Origin: an uncultured Clostridium sp.
Lineage (GTDB): Bacteria > Bacillota > Clostridia > TANB77 > CAG-508
Assembly: GCA_900553405.1 (NCBI GenBank)
Contig: USDF01000023.1
Span: 1-26,038, forward strand
Direction: 5' to 3'
Length of the DNA: 26,038 nt
Made by a program: the position numbers and the translations under genes. Shown in pieces: positions 6,661 through 13,245 of the stretch (position 1 is the first letter of the stretch; each line of letters starts with the position of its first letter). Below the pieces are notes generated by a model. It searched no databases. It saw nothing but the letters and a program-made list of their open reading frames with translations, and was not told the origin of the DNA.

Positions 6661-7032
6661 GTGGAAAAACAAGAAATGCAAGAAGTTATTATTCCAGAAG
6701 CATGCGCAACACTTAAATACGCTAGAATTTCAGCTAGAAAAGTTAAAATAGTAATAGACTTAATTAGAGGAAAAAGCGTAGATGAAGCTTTAGCAATAGT
6801 AAAATATACTCCAAAAGCAGCATCTGAAATAGTAGAAAAATTATTAAAATCAGCAATTGCAAACGCTGAAAACAACCATAATATGGCACACGAAAAACTA
6901 TACGTTGCAGAAGTATTTGCTAACCAAGGTCCAACTTTAAAAAGAATTAGACCAGCAGCAAAAGGTTCAGCTGTTAGAATTCGTAAAAGAACAAGTCATA
7001 TAACAATAATATTAAGAGAAAGAGAAGCTTAA
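6661..7032 (+). CDS. rplV: 50S ribosomal protein L22
   Basis: 123 aa. The GTG at 6661 is chosen because AAGGAGG lies 10-16 bases upstream; the frame remains open to 6568 but would run through the family IIa hairpin. Signatures are ATLKYARISARKVKIVIDLIRGK, the SAIANAENNH helix and the tunnel hairpin GPTLKRIRPAAKGSAVRIRKRTSHI. L22 lines the exit tunnel beside L4 and is a site of macrolide-resistance changes in other bacteria. Confidence 0.97.
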   Translation: MEKQEMQEVIIPEACATLKYARISARKVKIVIDLIRGKSVDEALAIVKYTPKAASEIVEKLLKSAIANAENNHNMAHEKLYVAEVFANQGPTLKRIRPAAKGSAVRIRKRTSHITIILREREA

Positions 7033-7064
7033 TTAAAAAATAAAAATGAAAGGAGCCTATAACA

Positions 7065-7724
7065 ATGGGACAAAAAATGGATCCTCATGGATTAAGAGTA
7101 GGTGTAATTAAAGACTGGGACTCAAAATGGTATGCAAATAAAAAAGATTTTGCAAACTACCTAGTAGAAGATCACAAAATCCGTGAATATGTTAAGAAAA
7201 AATTATATGTTAGCGGAATTTCAAAAATAGAAATTGAAAGAACAGCTAAATTTGTAAAAGTTAATGTTTTCACAGCTAAACCAGGATTAGTAATTGGTAA
7301 AGGCGGAAACTTAGCAGAAACTTTAAAAAATGAATTACAAAAAATGATAGGTAAAGAAGTTAATTTAAATATCGTTGAAGTAAAAGATGTTGATACAAAT
7401 GCACAATTAGTTGCAGAAAATATCGCAGGACAACTAGAAAGAAGAATTTCATTCAGAAGAGCTATGAAACAATGTATGCAAAAAACTATGAAAGCAGGTG
7501 CTTTAGGAATTAAAACTGCAGTATCTGGTAGATTAGGTGGAGCAGACATGGCTAGAACTGAATTCTACAAAGAAGGAACAATACCACTTCAAACATTAAG
7601 AGCTGATATTGACTATGGATTTGCAGAAGCAGATACAACATATGGAAAAATCGGTGTTAAAGTTTGGATATATAAAGGAGAAGTTCTTCCAGCTAAAAAG
7701 AAAGTGGAAGGAGGAGACAAATAA
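7065..7724 (+). CDS. rpsC: 30S ribosomal protein S3
   Basis: 219 aa beginning MGQKMDPHGLRVGVIKDWDSKWY, with a type II KH motif (PGLVIGKGGNLAETLKNEL) and the C-terminal SFRRAMKQCMQKTMKAGALGIK block. S3 helps form the mRNA entry channel and its helicase activity. The ribosome binding site is AAAGGAG, 32 nt after rplV. The TAA overlaps the rplP ATG by one base. Confidence 0.98.
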   Translation: MGQKMDPHGLRVGVIKDWDSKWYANKKDFANYLVEDHKIREYVKKKLYVSGISKIEIERTAKFVKVNVFTAKPGLVIGKGGNLAETLKNELQKMIGKEVNLNIVEVKDVDTNAQLVAENIAGQLERRISFRRAMKQCMQKTMKAGALGIKTAVSGRLGGADMARTEFYKEGTIPLQTLRADIDYGFAEADTTYGKIGVKVWIYKGEVLPAKKKVEGGDK

Positions 7725-8164
7725 TGCCATTAATGCCAAAAAGAACAAAATATAGAAAACAACAAAAAGGTAGAAACAGAGGAAAAGCAATGAGAGGAAA
7801 TTTCGTATCTGATGGAGAATACGGACTTCAAACAATAGAAGCAGGTTTAATTACAACAAACCAAATTGAATCTGCCCGTGTTGCTATGACTCGTTATATC
7901 AAAAGAGGTGGAAAGGTTTGGATAAAAATCTTCCCTGATAAACCAATAACAAAGAAACCAGCAGAAACTCGTATGGGTAAAGGTAAAGGAGCTGTTGAAT
8001 ATTGGGTAGCAGCTGTTAAACCAGGAAGAGTTATGTTTGAAATAGCAGGAGTACCAGAAGAAACAGCTAGAGAAGCTTTAAGATTAGCTGCAATGAAACT
8101 ATCTGTTAAGTGTAAATTTGTTAAAAAAGAAACTGAAATAGGTGGTGAAAGTGATGAAGATTAG
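7724..8164 (+). CDS. rplP: 50S ribosomal protein L16
   Basis: 146 aa beginning MPLMPKRTKYRKQQKGRNRGKAM, with VWIKIFPDKPITKKPAETRMGKGKGAVEYWVA. L16 sits near the A-site tRNA elbow and is needed for late 50S maturation. AAGGAGG at 7708-7714 sets the start at 7724 rather than the Met three codons later. The gene overlaps rpsC by one base and rpmC by eleven, so translation is probably coupled. Confidence 0.98.
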   Translation: MPLMPKRTKYRKQQKGRNRGKAMRGNFVSDGEYGLQTIEAGLITTNQIESARVAMTRYIKRGGKVWIKIFPDKPITKKPAETRMGKGKGAVEYWVAAVKPGRVMFEIAGVPEETAREALRLAAMKLSVKCKFVKKETEIGGESDED

Positions 8165-8354
8165 TAAAATAAGAGAAATGTCTTCACCAGAATTAGAAAA
8201 AGAATTAGGAGAATTAAAATCTGAATTATTTAAACTAAGATTTAGCTTAGCTACAAACGGATTAGATAATCCTATGAAAATAAAAGAAGTGAAAAAAGAC
8301 ATTGCAAAAATAAATACAGTATTAACTGAAAGAAAATTAGCAGAAAATGCTTAA
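8154..8354 (+). CDS. rpmC: 50S ribosomal protein L29
   Basis: 66 aa: MKISKIREMSSPELEKELGE followed by the helical pair LKSELFKLRFSLATNGLDNP and IKEVKKDIAKINTVLTERK. L29 lies at the tunnel exit next to L23. The ATG overlaps the end of rplP by 11 bases, with GGTGGTG as a weak site upstream; in-frame GTG codons at 8142, 8145 and 8151 are less likely starts. Confidence 0.95.
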   Translation: MKISKIREMSSPELEKELGELKSELFKLRFSLATNGLDNPMKIKEVKKDIAKINTVLTERKLAENA

Positions 8355-8357
8355 AAT

Positions 8358-8467
8358 TTTCAAAAACGAGTATTACTAGAAAAGCAAAATGAGTAAAACG
8401 CAAGTGTACATTAGTACATCGAGAATTTATGAATGTAGCTTGACGACGTAAGACGAAGTTTTTCAAA
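8358..8467 (+). repeat. Family I structured repeat, copy 3 (rpmC-rpsQ)
   Basis: Outer arms TTT-C-AAAAAC (ending 8367) / GTTTTT-C-AAA (8458-8467) with a single C-C mismatch; TTAC / GTAA inside; a weak TAAA/TTTA middle stem; apical TGTACATTAGTACA, which forms TGTAC/GTACA. The conserved strand is TTGACGACGTAAGACGAAG. It ends about 13 nt before the rpsQ ribosome binding site. Confidence 0.62.
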
Positions 8468-8496
8468 GTTTTAGCAAGAAAGGAGATTAGAAAATC

Positions 8497-8760
8497 ATGG
8501 AAGAAAGAAATCTTCGTAGAACTTATATAGGAACTGTTAAATCTAATAAAATGGATAAAACAGTTGTAGTAGCTGTAGAAACTAGTGAGAAGAATAAAAC
8601 ATATGGAAAAGTTCAAAAGAAAACATATACTTTAAAAGCTCACGATGAAAATAACGAATGTGGAATCGGAGATAAAGTTCAAGTAATGGAAACAAGACCT
8701 TTATCAAAAGATAAAAGATATAGAGTTGTTAAAATAGTAGAAAAGGCTATAATAAAATAA
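8497..8760 (+). CDS. rpsQ: 30S ribosomal protein S17
   Basis: 87 aa beginning MEERNLRRTYIGTVKSNKMDKTVVVAVE, with HDENNECGIGDKVQVMETRPLSKDKRYRVVKIVEKA. S17 is an OB-fold primary binder of the 16S 5' domain. The ribosome binding site AAAGGAG precedes the ATG. It is separated from rpmC by 142 nt holding a family I repeat, where most bacteria have a very short gap. Confidence 0.97.
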   Translation: MEERNLRRTYIGTVKSNKMDKTVVVAVETSEKNKTYGKVQKKTYTLKAHDENNECGIGDKVQVMETRPLSKDKRYRVVKIVEKAIIK

Positions 8761-8769
8761 AAATAAAGG

Positions 8770-8856
8770 TTACCTTGTGCGAGACGATATACAATTGTCC
8801 GCAAAGGAATACTAAGGGGAAAGATGTGTCCCCATTAGAATCTGAAACAAGATAGA
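8770..8856 (+). repeat. Family IIa structured element, copy 2 (rpsQ-rplN)
   Basis: CTT-G-TGCG / CGCAAAG encloses GACGAT-ATACA-ATTGTC; then CTAA-GGGGA pairs with TCCCC-A-TTAG around AAGATGTG. The 3' half matches the rpsS-rplV element nearly base for base (AGGAATAC, GGGGAAAGA, GTGTCCCC, CTGAA, CAAGATAGAG), while the 5' half is a different hairpin. GTGTCCCC is at 8826-8833, 27 nt before AAGGAGG. Confidence 0.6.
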
Positions 8857-8874
8857 GAAAAGGAGGACAGCGAA

Positions 8875-9243
8875 ATGGTACAACAACAATCCATATTAAA
8901 AGTAGCTGATAACACTGGTGCAAAAGAAATTATGTGTATTAGATGTTTAGGTGGATCTTACAGAAAATATGCTGGAGTTGGAGATGTAATAGTTGCTTCT
9001 GTTAAAACAGCAACACCTGGAGGAGTTGTAAAGAAAGGTGATGTAGTTAAAGCAGTAGTAGTTAGAACTAAAAAACCAATTAGAAGAGCAGATGGTTCAT
9101 ATGTAAGATTTGATGAAAATGCAGCAGTTATTATAAAAGAAGATAAAAATCCAAAAGGAACACGTATATTTGGACCTGTTGCAAGAGAATTAAGAGATAA
9201 AGATTATATGAAAATTTTGTCATTAGCTCCAGAAGTTCTTTAA
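8875..9243 (+). CDS. rplN: 50S ribosomal protein L14
   Basis: 122 aa beginning MVQQQSILKVADNTGAKEIMCIRCLGG, with VIVASVKTATPGGVVKKGDVVKAVVVRTKK and GTRIFGPVARELRDKDYMKILSLAPEVL. L14 forms intersubunit bridges with h14 and is the docking site of the silencing factor RsfS. AAAGGAGGACAG precedes the ATG. Length is standard. Confidence 0.98.
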   Translation: MVQQQSILKVADNTGAKEIMCIRCLGGSYRKYAGVGDVIVASVKTATPGGVVKKGDVVKAVVVRTKKPIRRADGSYVRFDENAAVIIKEDKNPKGTRIFGPVARELRDKDYMKILSLAPEVL

Positions 9244-9422
9244 GCTGTTAACAAAAATGTCTAGTAGACATTTGAGTGTTACAGATTAAAGATGTAGGTG
9301 AGCGAAGCGAACCTGTAATCCTTAGAAAAATGTATGAAAAGTAAATTTTGAAAAGGAAATTAAAGCATATAAAATGATAAAATGAGACCTTAAATATTAA
9401 GAAGAAGAGGTGAAATAAAAGA
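9244..9422 (+). other. Structured spacer before rplX with alternative pairings
   Basis: A perfect palindrome AAATGTCTA-G-TAGACATTT (9255-9273) is flanked by CTGT-T-AACA (9245-9253) and TGTTACAG (9277-9284), which pair. TTACAG (9279-9284) can instead pair with CTGTAA (9313-9318), which encloses AGGT/ACCT around GAGCGAAGCGA. The two folds exclude each other. From 9325 to the ribosome binding site near 9408 I see only AT-rich sequence. Confidence 0.5.
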
Positions 9423-9731
9423 ATGAAAATAAGAAAAGGCGATACTGTTCAAGTTTTATCAGGAAATGATAAAGGAAAAACAGGAGAAGTTTTAGAAGTA
9501 ATACCAAATTCACAAAAAGTTATCGTTAAAGGAATTAACATTAGAAAAAAACATGTTAAACCAAGAAAACAAGGTGAAGAAGGTGGAATTATTCCAGTAG
9601 AGTGTGCAATTCACTCAGCAAAAGTAAACGTAGTTTGCCCTAAATGTGGAAAAGCTACAAGAATCGGTTACGAAGTAGAAAAAGACGGAAAAGTACGTGT
9701 TTGTAAAAAATGCGGAGCAAAAATAAAATAG
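9423..9731 (+). CDS. rplX: 50S ribosomal protein L24
   Basis: 102 aa with the KOW motif KGDTVQVLSGNDKGKTGEVLEV, then RKKHVKPRKQGEEGGIIPVE. The C-terminal CPKCGKATRIGYEVEKDGKV-CKKCG segment has two CxxC pairs, a zinc-ribbon-like form found in many Bacillota. L24 initiates 50S assembly on the 23S 5' domain. The ribosome binding site is AGAGGTG, ten bases before the ATG. Confidence 0.97.
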   Translation: MKIRKGDTVQVLSGNDKGKTGEVLEVIPNSQKVIVKGINIRKKHVKPRKQGEEGGIIPVECAIHSAKVNVVCPKCGKATRIGYEVEKDGKVRVCKKCGAKIK

Positions 9732-9763
9732 AAATTAAGCGTGGAAGGAGGAATACATAAACC

Positions 9764-10303
9764 ATGGAAATATTAAAAGAACAATATCAAAAGGAAGTAG
9801 TTCCTGCAATGATGAAAAAATTTAACTACAAATCTGTTATGGAAGTTCCAAAATTAGAAAAAGTAGTAATTAACATAGGATTAGGAGATATAAAAGACAA
9901 TCCAAAATCATTAGAAAATGCAATGAACGATATAAAAATCATAACTGGTCAAGCACCAATTGTGACAAAAGCTAAAAAAGCTATTGCAGCCTTCAAAATA
10001 AGAGAAGGTGTAAATATGGGATGCAAAGTTACATTAAGACAAGGAAAAATGTATGATTTTGTATACAAATTATTTAATGTAGCATTACCAAGAGTAAGAG
10101 ATTTCAGAGGAGTATCAAAAAATTCTTTTGATGGTAGAGGAAACTACTCAATGGGAATTAAAGAACAATTAATCTTCCCAGAAATCGAATATGATAAAGT
10201 AGACAAAATTAGAGGTATGGACATAATTTTCGTTACAACTGCTAAATCAGACGAAGAAGCAAGAGAATTATTAACACTTTTAGGAATGCCTTTTAGAGCA
10301 TAA
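9764..10303 (+). CDS. rplE: 50S ribosomal protein L5
   Basis: 179 aa: MEILKEQYQKEVVPAMMKKFNYKSVMEVPKLEKVVINIGLGD, then GVNMGCKVTLRQGKMYDF, RDFRGVSKNSFDGRGNYSMG and KSDEEARELLTLLGMPFR. L5 brings 5S rRNA into the central protuberance with L18. It follows rplX after 32 nt with AAGGAGG. Confidence 0.98.
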   Translation: MEILKEQYQKEVVPAMMKKFNYKSVMEVPKLEKVVINIGLGDIKDNPKSLENAMNDIKIITGQAPIVTKAKKAIAAFKIREGVNMGCKVTLRQGKMYDFVYKLFNVALPRVRDFRGVSKNSFDGRGNYSMGIKEQLIFPEIEYDKVDKIRGMDIIFVTTAKSDEEARELLTLLGMPFRA

Positions 10304-10324
10304 TAAAGTAAAATAGAAAAGGTT

Positions 10325-10434
10325 GATTAAAAACGAGTAGTACTAGGAAAACAAGAAAATTTTTATGAAATAATACATTTGTATATTGAAGAAAAATTTT
10401 CGAAGTTTGACAACATAATACGAAGTTTATAATC
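10325..10434 (+). repeat. Family I structured repeat, copy 4 (rplE-rpsZ)
   Basis: GATT-A-AAAAC (10325-10334) pairs with GTTT-A-TAATC (10425-10434), 9 of 10 pairs. A middle stem GAAAATTTTT / AAAAATTTTC is 10 bp and perfect; the apex is ATAC-ATTT-GTAT. The conserved strand reads TTTGACAACATAATACGAAG. The short TTAC/GTAA helix of the other copies is weakened here (GTAC/ATAA). It ends about 8 nt before the AGAAAGGAG site of rpsZ and shows most clearly that the element is bounded by its outer stem. Confidence 0.7.
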
Positions 10435-10458
10435 AAAATTTGAGAAAGGAGAAAGCCA

Positions 10459-10644
10459 ATGGCTAAACTATCTTTAAAAGTAAAACAAGCAAGAGAACAA
10501 AAATACAAAACAAGAGAATACAATAGATGCAAAATCTGTGGAAGACCACATGCTTACATTAGAAAATACGGAATATGCCGTGTATGCTTTAGAGAATTAG
10601 CACACAAAGGTGAAATTCCTGGAGTTAAAAAAGCAAGTTGGTAA
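10459..10644 (+). CDS. rpsZ: 30S ribosomal protein S14, zinc (type Z) form
   Basis: 61 aa: MAKLSLKVKQAREQKYKTRE followed by CKICGRPHAYIRKYGICRVCFRELAHKGEIPGVKKASW. The two CxxC pairs bind zinc, which defines the short C+ S14 of Bacillota. It assembles late in the 30S head. AGAAAGGAG precedes the ATG. No zinc-free paralogue is present in the window. Confidence 0.97.
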   Translation: MAKLSLKVKQAREQKYKTREYNRCKICGRPHAYIRKYGICRVCFRELAHKGEIPGVKKASW

Positions 10645-10659
10645 AAATTAAAATTTAAA

Positions 10660-10690
10660 GTAAGGAAAACATAAAAATGTGACCCCTTAC
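10660..10690 (+). repeat. Family III hairpin, copy 1 (rpsZ-rpsH)
   Basis: GTAAGG (10660-10665) pairs with CCTTAC (10685-10690), with ACAT-AAAA-ATGT inside. It is followed by CGAAGAAAAGGAGGG, the rpsH ribosome binding site. The CCTT arm is also complementary to the AAGG of the Shine-Dalgarno sequence, so it could compete for it. Confidence 0.55.
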
Positions 10691-10716
10691 CGAAGAAAAG
10701 GAGGGAAAATATTTAA

Positions 10717-11115
10717 ATGAATACAACAGACCCAATAGCAGATATGCTAACAAGAATAAGAAACGCAAATAGCTCAAAACATAAAACAGTTGATGTTCCA
10801 GCTTCTAATATGAAAAAAGCTATAGCAAAAATATTATTTGAAGAAGGATATATAAAATCATTTGAAGAAATTAATGATGATACACAAGGAATTATAAGAA
10901 TCACATTAAAATATGATGAAAAAGGTGCTAGAGTAATCGATGGTTTAAGAAGAATTAGTAAACCAGGATTAAGAGTATATGCATCAAAAGACGAATTACC
11001 ACAAGTTTTAAACGGATTAGGAATAGCTTTAATTTCTACTTCAAAAGGAATCAAAACTGATAAAGAAGCAAGAAAAGAAGGATTAGGCGGAGAAGTTCTA
11101 GCTTATGTATGGTAA
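10717..11115 (+). CDS. rpsH: 30S ribosomal protein S8
   Basis: 132 aa: MNTTDPIADMLTRIRNANSSKHKTVDVPASNMKKAIAKIL, then RRISKPGLRVYASKDELP and ISTSKGIKTDKEARKEGLGGEVLAYVW. S8 is a primary 16S central-domain binder and, in E. coli, the autogenous repressor of the spc operon through a site near rplE. The family I and III elements just upstream are not obvious copies of that site. Confidence 0.98.
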   Translation: MNTTDPIADMLTRIRNANSSKHKTVDVPASNMKKAIAKILFEEGYIKSFEEINDDTQGIIRITLKYDEKGARVIDGLRRISKPGLRVYASKDELPQVLNGLGIALISTSKGIKTDKEARKEGLGGEVLAYVW

Positions 11116-11139
11116 TTAAACTATAATAACGAAATGTAA

Positions 11140-11166
11140 GTAAGGCGAATTTTAATATCACCTTAC
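11140..11166 (+). repeat. Family III hairpin, copy 2 (rpsH-rplF)
   Basis: GTAAGG (11140-11145) pairs with CCTTAC (11161-11166) around a 15-nt AT-rich loop, followed by CGAGTAGAAAAAGGAGGG. Stem and 3' flank match copy 1, while the loop is unrelated. Confidence 0.55.
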
Positions 11167-11194
11167 CGAGTAGAAAAAGGAGGGAAAACTAAAC

Positions 11195-11734
11195 ATGTCA
11201 AGAATAGGAAATAAACCTATTACTGTACCAGAAGGTGTAGAAGTAAAATTAGACGGACACCACTTAACAGTAAAAGGACCTAAAGGAACATTAGAAAGAG
11301 ATATTCATAAAAACATAACTGTTTCTATAGATGGAAATGTTATTACAGTAGCAAGACCAGATGATGAAGCAGAAAATAGAAGTTTACATGGATTAACAAG
11401 AACATTAATTTCTAACATGATAGAAGGTGTTCTTAATGAATACAAAAAAGAATTACAAATAGTTGGTGTTGGTTATAGAGCACAAAAACAAGGAAAGAAA
11501 TTAGTAATGAACTTAGGTTACTCTCATCCAGTAGAAATGGAAGAACCAGAAGGAATTACATTTGATGTACCAAATGCTAACACAATTATAGTAAGAGGAA
11601 TTGATAAAGAAACAGTTGGTCAAACAGCAGCAGTTGTTAGAACAAAAAGACCACCAGAAGTTTACCATGGAAAAGGTATTAAATATGCTGATGAACATAT
11701 TAGAAGAAAAGAAGGTAAAGCTGGTAAGAAATAA
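11195..11734 (+). CDS. rplF: 50S ribosomal protein L6
   Basis: 179 aa: MSRIGNKPITVPEGVEVKLDGHHLTVKGPKGTL, then SLHGLTRTLISNMIEGV, GVGYRAQKQGKKLVMNLGYSHPV and the C-terminal KRPPEVYHGKGIKYADEHIRRKEGK signature. L6 is a late-assembling protein near the GTPase-associated region. AAGGAGGG precedes the ATG by 11 bases. Confidence 0.98.
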   Translation: MSRIGNKPITVPEGVEVKLDGHHLTVKGPKGTLERDIHKNITVSIDGNVITVARPDDEAENRSLHGLTRTLISNMIEGVLNEYKKELQIVGVGYRAQKQGKKLVMNLGYSHPVEMEEPEGITFDVPNANTIIVRGIDKETVGQTAAVVRTKRPPEVYHGKGIKYADEHIRRKEGKAGKK

Positions 11735-11766
11735 AACTTAAATTGAATAAAAGAGGATAACTAAAG

Positions 11767-11852
11767 CCATTTGAACACTAATTCACACGGGAAGGGGATA
11801 TTACTTAACCTGAGTGGAAGTGACCAAAAGGTAAGGAGTGTCCCCTAACCTT
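11767..11852 (+). repeat. Family IIb structured element, copy 1 (rplF-rplR)
   Basis: CC-A-TTT / AAAAGG, CACT / AGTG and CAC / GTG form a stepped helix, then AAGGT / ACCTT closes a 3' hairpin carrying AAGGAGTGTCCCCT. TTTGAACACTAATTCACA at the 5' side is nearly identical before rpsK. GTGTCCCC is at 11838-11845, about 13 nt before the rplR ribosome binding site. Confidence 0.6.
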
Positions 11853-11873
11853 AATAGAAAGGAGAAATCAAGA

Positions 11874-12233
11874 ATGATTACAAAAACAGATAGAAAAGCT
11901 GAAAGAACTAGAAGACATATAAGAGTACGTAGAAAAATTAGCGGAACAGCTGATTGCCCAAGATTATGTGTTTATAGAAGTAATAAAAATCTTTTTGTTC
12001 AAGTAATTGATGACGTAGCAGGAGTTACTCTTTGCCAAGCATCTACTTTAGATAAAGAAGTAAAAACAAAACATGCTAACAAAGAAGCTGCTAAAGAAGT
12101 AGGAGCATTAATTGCAAAAAGAGCAATGGAAAAAAATATTAAAGCTGTTGTTTATGACAGAGGTGGATACATATATCACGGAGTTGTAAAAGAATTAGCT
12201 GAAGCTGCAAGAGAAGCAGGACTAGAATTTTAA
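11874..12233 (+). CDS. rplR: 50S ribosomal protein L18
   Basis: 119 aa: MITKTDRKAERTRRHIRVRRKISGTADCPRLCVYRSNKN, then VQVIDDVAGVTLCQASTLD and the C-terminal YDRGGYIYHGVVKELAEAAREAGLEF. L18 binds 5S rRNA together with L5. The ATG at 11874 has AAAGGAG 10-16 bases upstream; the frame is open 12 codons further but through the structured element. Confidence 0.97.
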   Translation: MITKTDRKAERTRRHIRVRRKISGTADCPRLCVYRSNKNLFVQVIDDVAGVTLCQASTLDKEVKTKHANKEAAKEVGALIAKRAMEKNIKAVVYDRGGYIYHGVVKELAEAAREAGLEF

Positions 12234-12247
12234 TAGAGACAGATAGT

Positions 12248-12268
12248 GTAAGTAAGAAAAAACTTACC
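12248..12268 (+). repeat. Family III hairpin, copy 3 (rplR-rpsE)
   Basis: GTAAG (12252-12256, itself a tandem of the GTAAG at 12248-12252) pairs with CTTAC (12263-12267) around six A. It is followed by CTAACGAAAAAAGGAGGG, again a GGAGGG site at the same distance. This is the shortest member of the family. Confidence 0.5.
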
Positions 12269-12293
12269 TAACGAAAAAAGGAGGGAAAATAAA

Positions 12294-12785
12294 GTGCACG
12301 AAGAGAATACACCAGAATTAAAAGAAAAAGTTGTTGCAATTAACAGAGTTGCAAAAGTTGTAAAAGGTGGTAGAACTTTCCGTTTTAGTGCTGTTGTAGT
12401 TGTAGGAGACGAAGCAGGACACGTAGGTGTAGGAAATGGAAAAGCAGCAGAAGTTCCAGATGCAATTAAAAAAGCTATTCAAGAAGCTAAAAAGAACTTA
12501 ATAGAAGTTCCAATCGTAGGAACAACAATACCACACGAATTTATAGGAAAATTTGGTAGCGCAAGTGTTATGTTAAAACCAGCAGCAGAAGGTACTGGAA
12601 TCATAGCAGGAGGAAGCGTAAGACCAGTTATAGAACTTGCTGGATATAGAGATATCCGTACTAAAGTTTTAGGAACAAATAATCCAAGAAACGTAGTATA
12701 TGCTACAATCGAAGGATTAAAGAAAATGCAAACAATAGAGCAAGTTGCTGCAAAAAGAGGTAAAAAAGTAGAAGAAATATTATAA
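12294..12785 (+). CDS. rpsE: 30S ribosomal protein S5
   Basis: 163 aa with a GTG start seven bases after AAGGAGGG. Signatures: KVVAINRVAKVVKGGRTFRFSAVVVVGD, GHVGVGNGKAAEVPDAIKKA, GSASVMLKPAAEGTGIIAGG and NPRNVVYATIEGL. S5 helps shape the mRNA entry channel and decoding fidelity. rplO begins only 25 nt after its stop; the rpmD (L30) gene usual at this place is absent. Confidence 0.97.
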   Translation: MHEENTPELKEKVVAINRVAKVVKGGRTFRFSAVVVVGDEAGHVGVGNGKAAEVPDAIKKAIQEAKKNLIEVPIVGTTIPHEFIGKFGSASVMLKPAAEGTGIIAGGSVRPVIELAGYRDIRTKVLGTNNPRNVVYATIEGLKKMQTIEQVAAKRGKKVEEIL

Positions 12786-12810
12786 TTAAAAGAGGAGGTG
12801 TAATTCCATA

Positions 12811-13245
12811 ATGAAATTAGACGAATTAAAACCAGCACAAAAAACAGAAACTAAAAAAAGAGTTGGACGTGGAATCGGTTCTGGTCTAGGAAAAACATCA
12901 GGAAGAGGTCATAAAGGACAAAAAGCAAGATCTGGTGGAGGAGTTAGACGTGGATTCGAAGGAGGTCAAACACCATTATATAGAAGATTACCAAAAAGAG
13001 GATTTACAAATATCCATGCTAAAAATTATACAGAAGTAACTTTAACAATGCTTAACAAATCAAGCAAAGATGAAGTAACTGCTGAAACATTAATAGCAGA
13101 TGGTATAATATCTAAAGCAAACGACGGAATAGTTGTAATTGCTACAGGTACATTAGAGAAAAAATTAACTGTTAAAGCTGTAAGATTCACTAAAGGAGCT
13201 AAGGAAAAAATAGAAGCTTTAGGTGGAAAGACAGAGGTGATCTAG
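12811..13245 (+). CDS. rplO: 50S ribosomal protein L15
   Basis: 144 aa: MKLDELKPAQKTETKKRVGRGIGSGLGKTSGRGHKGQKARSGGG, then FEGGQTPLYRRLPKRGF and a C-terminal domain ending ALGGKTEVI. L15 is a late 50S assembly protein with a long glycine/arginine-rich N-terminal arm. GAGGAGGTG lies about 10 bases before the ATG. Its stop touches the secY TTG directly. Confidence 0.97.
   Translation: MKLDELKPAQKTETKKRVGRGIGSGLGKTSGRGHKGQKARSGGGVRRGFEGGQTPLYRRLPKRGFTNIHAKNYTEVTLTMLNKSSKDEVTAETLIADGIISKANDGIVVIATGTLEKKLTVKAVRFTKGAKEKIEALGGKTEVI

Noticed and set aside
3350..10434. Family I copies as a CRISPR array
   Set aside because: Four copies are kilobases apart with genes between them, the repeats are about 110 nt and diverged, and no cas genes are present.
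12786..12810. A cryptic rpmD in the rpsE-rplO gap
   Set aside because: Only 25 bases are available and neither flanking frame shows an L30-like extension.
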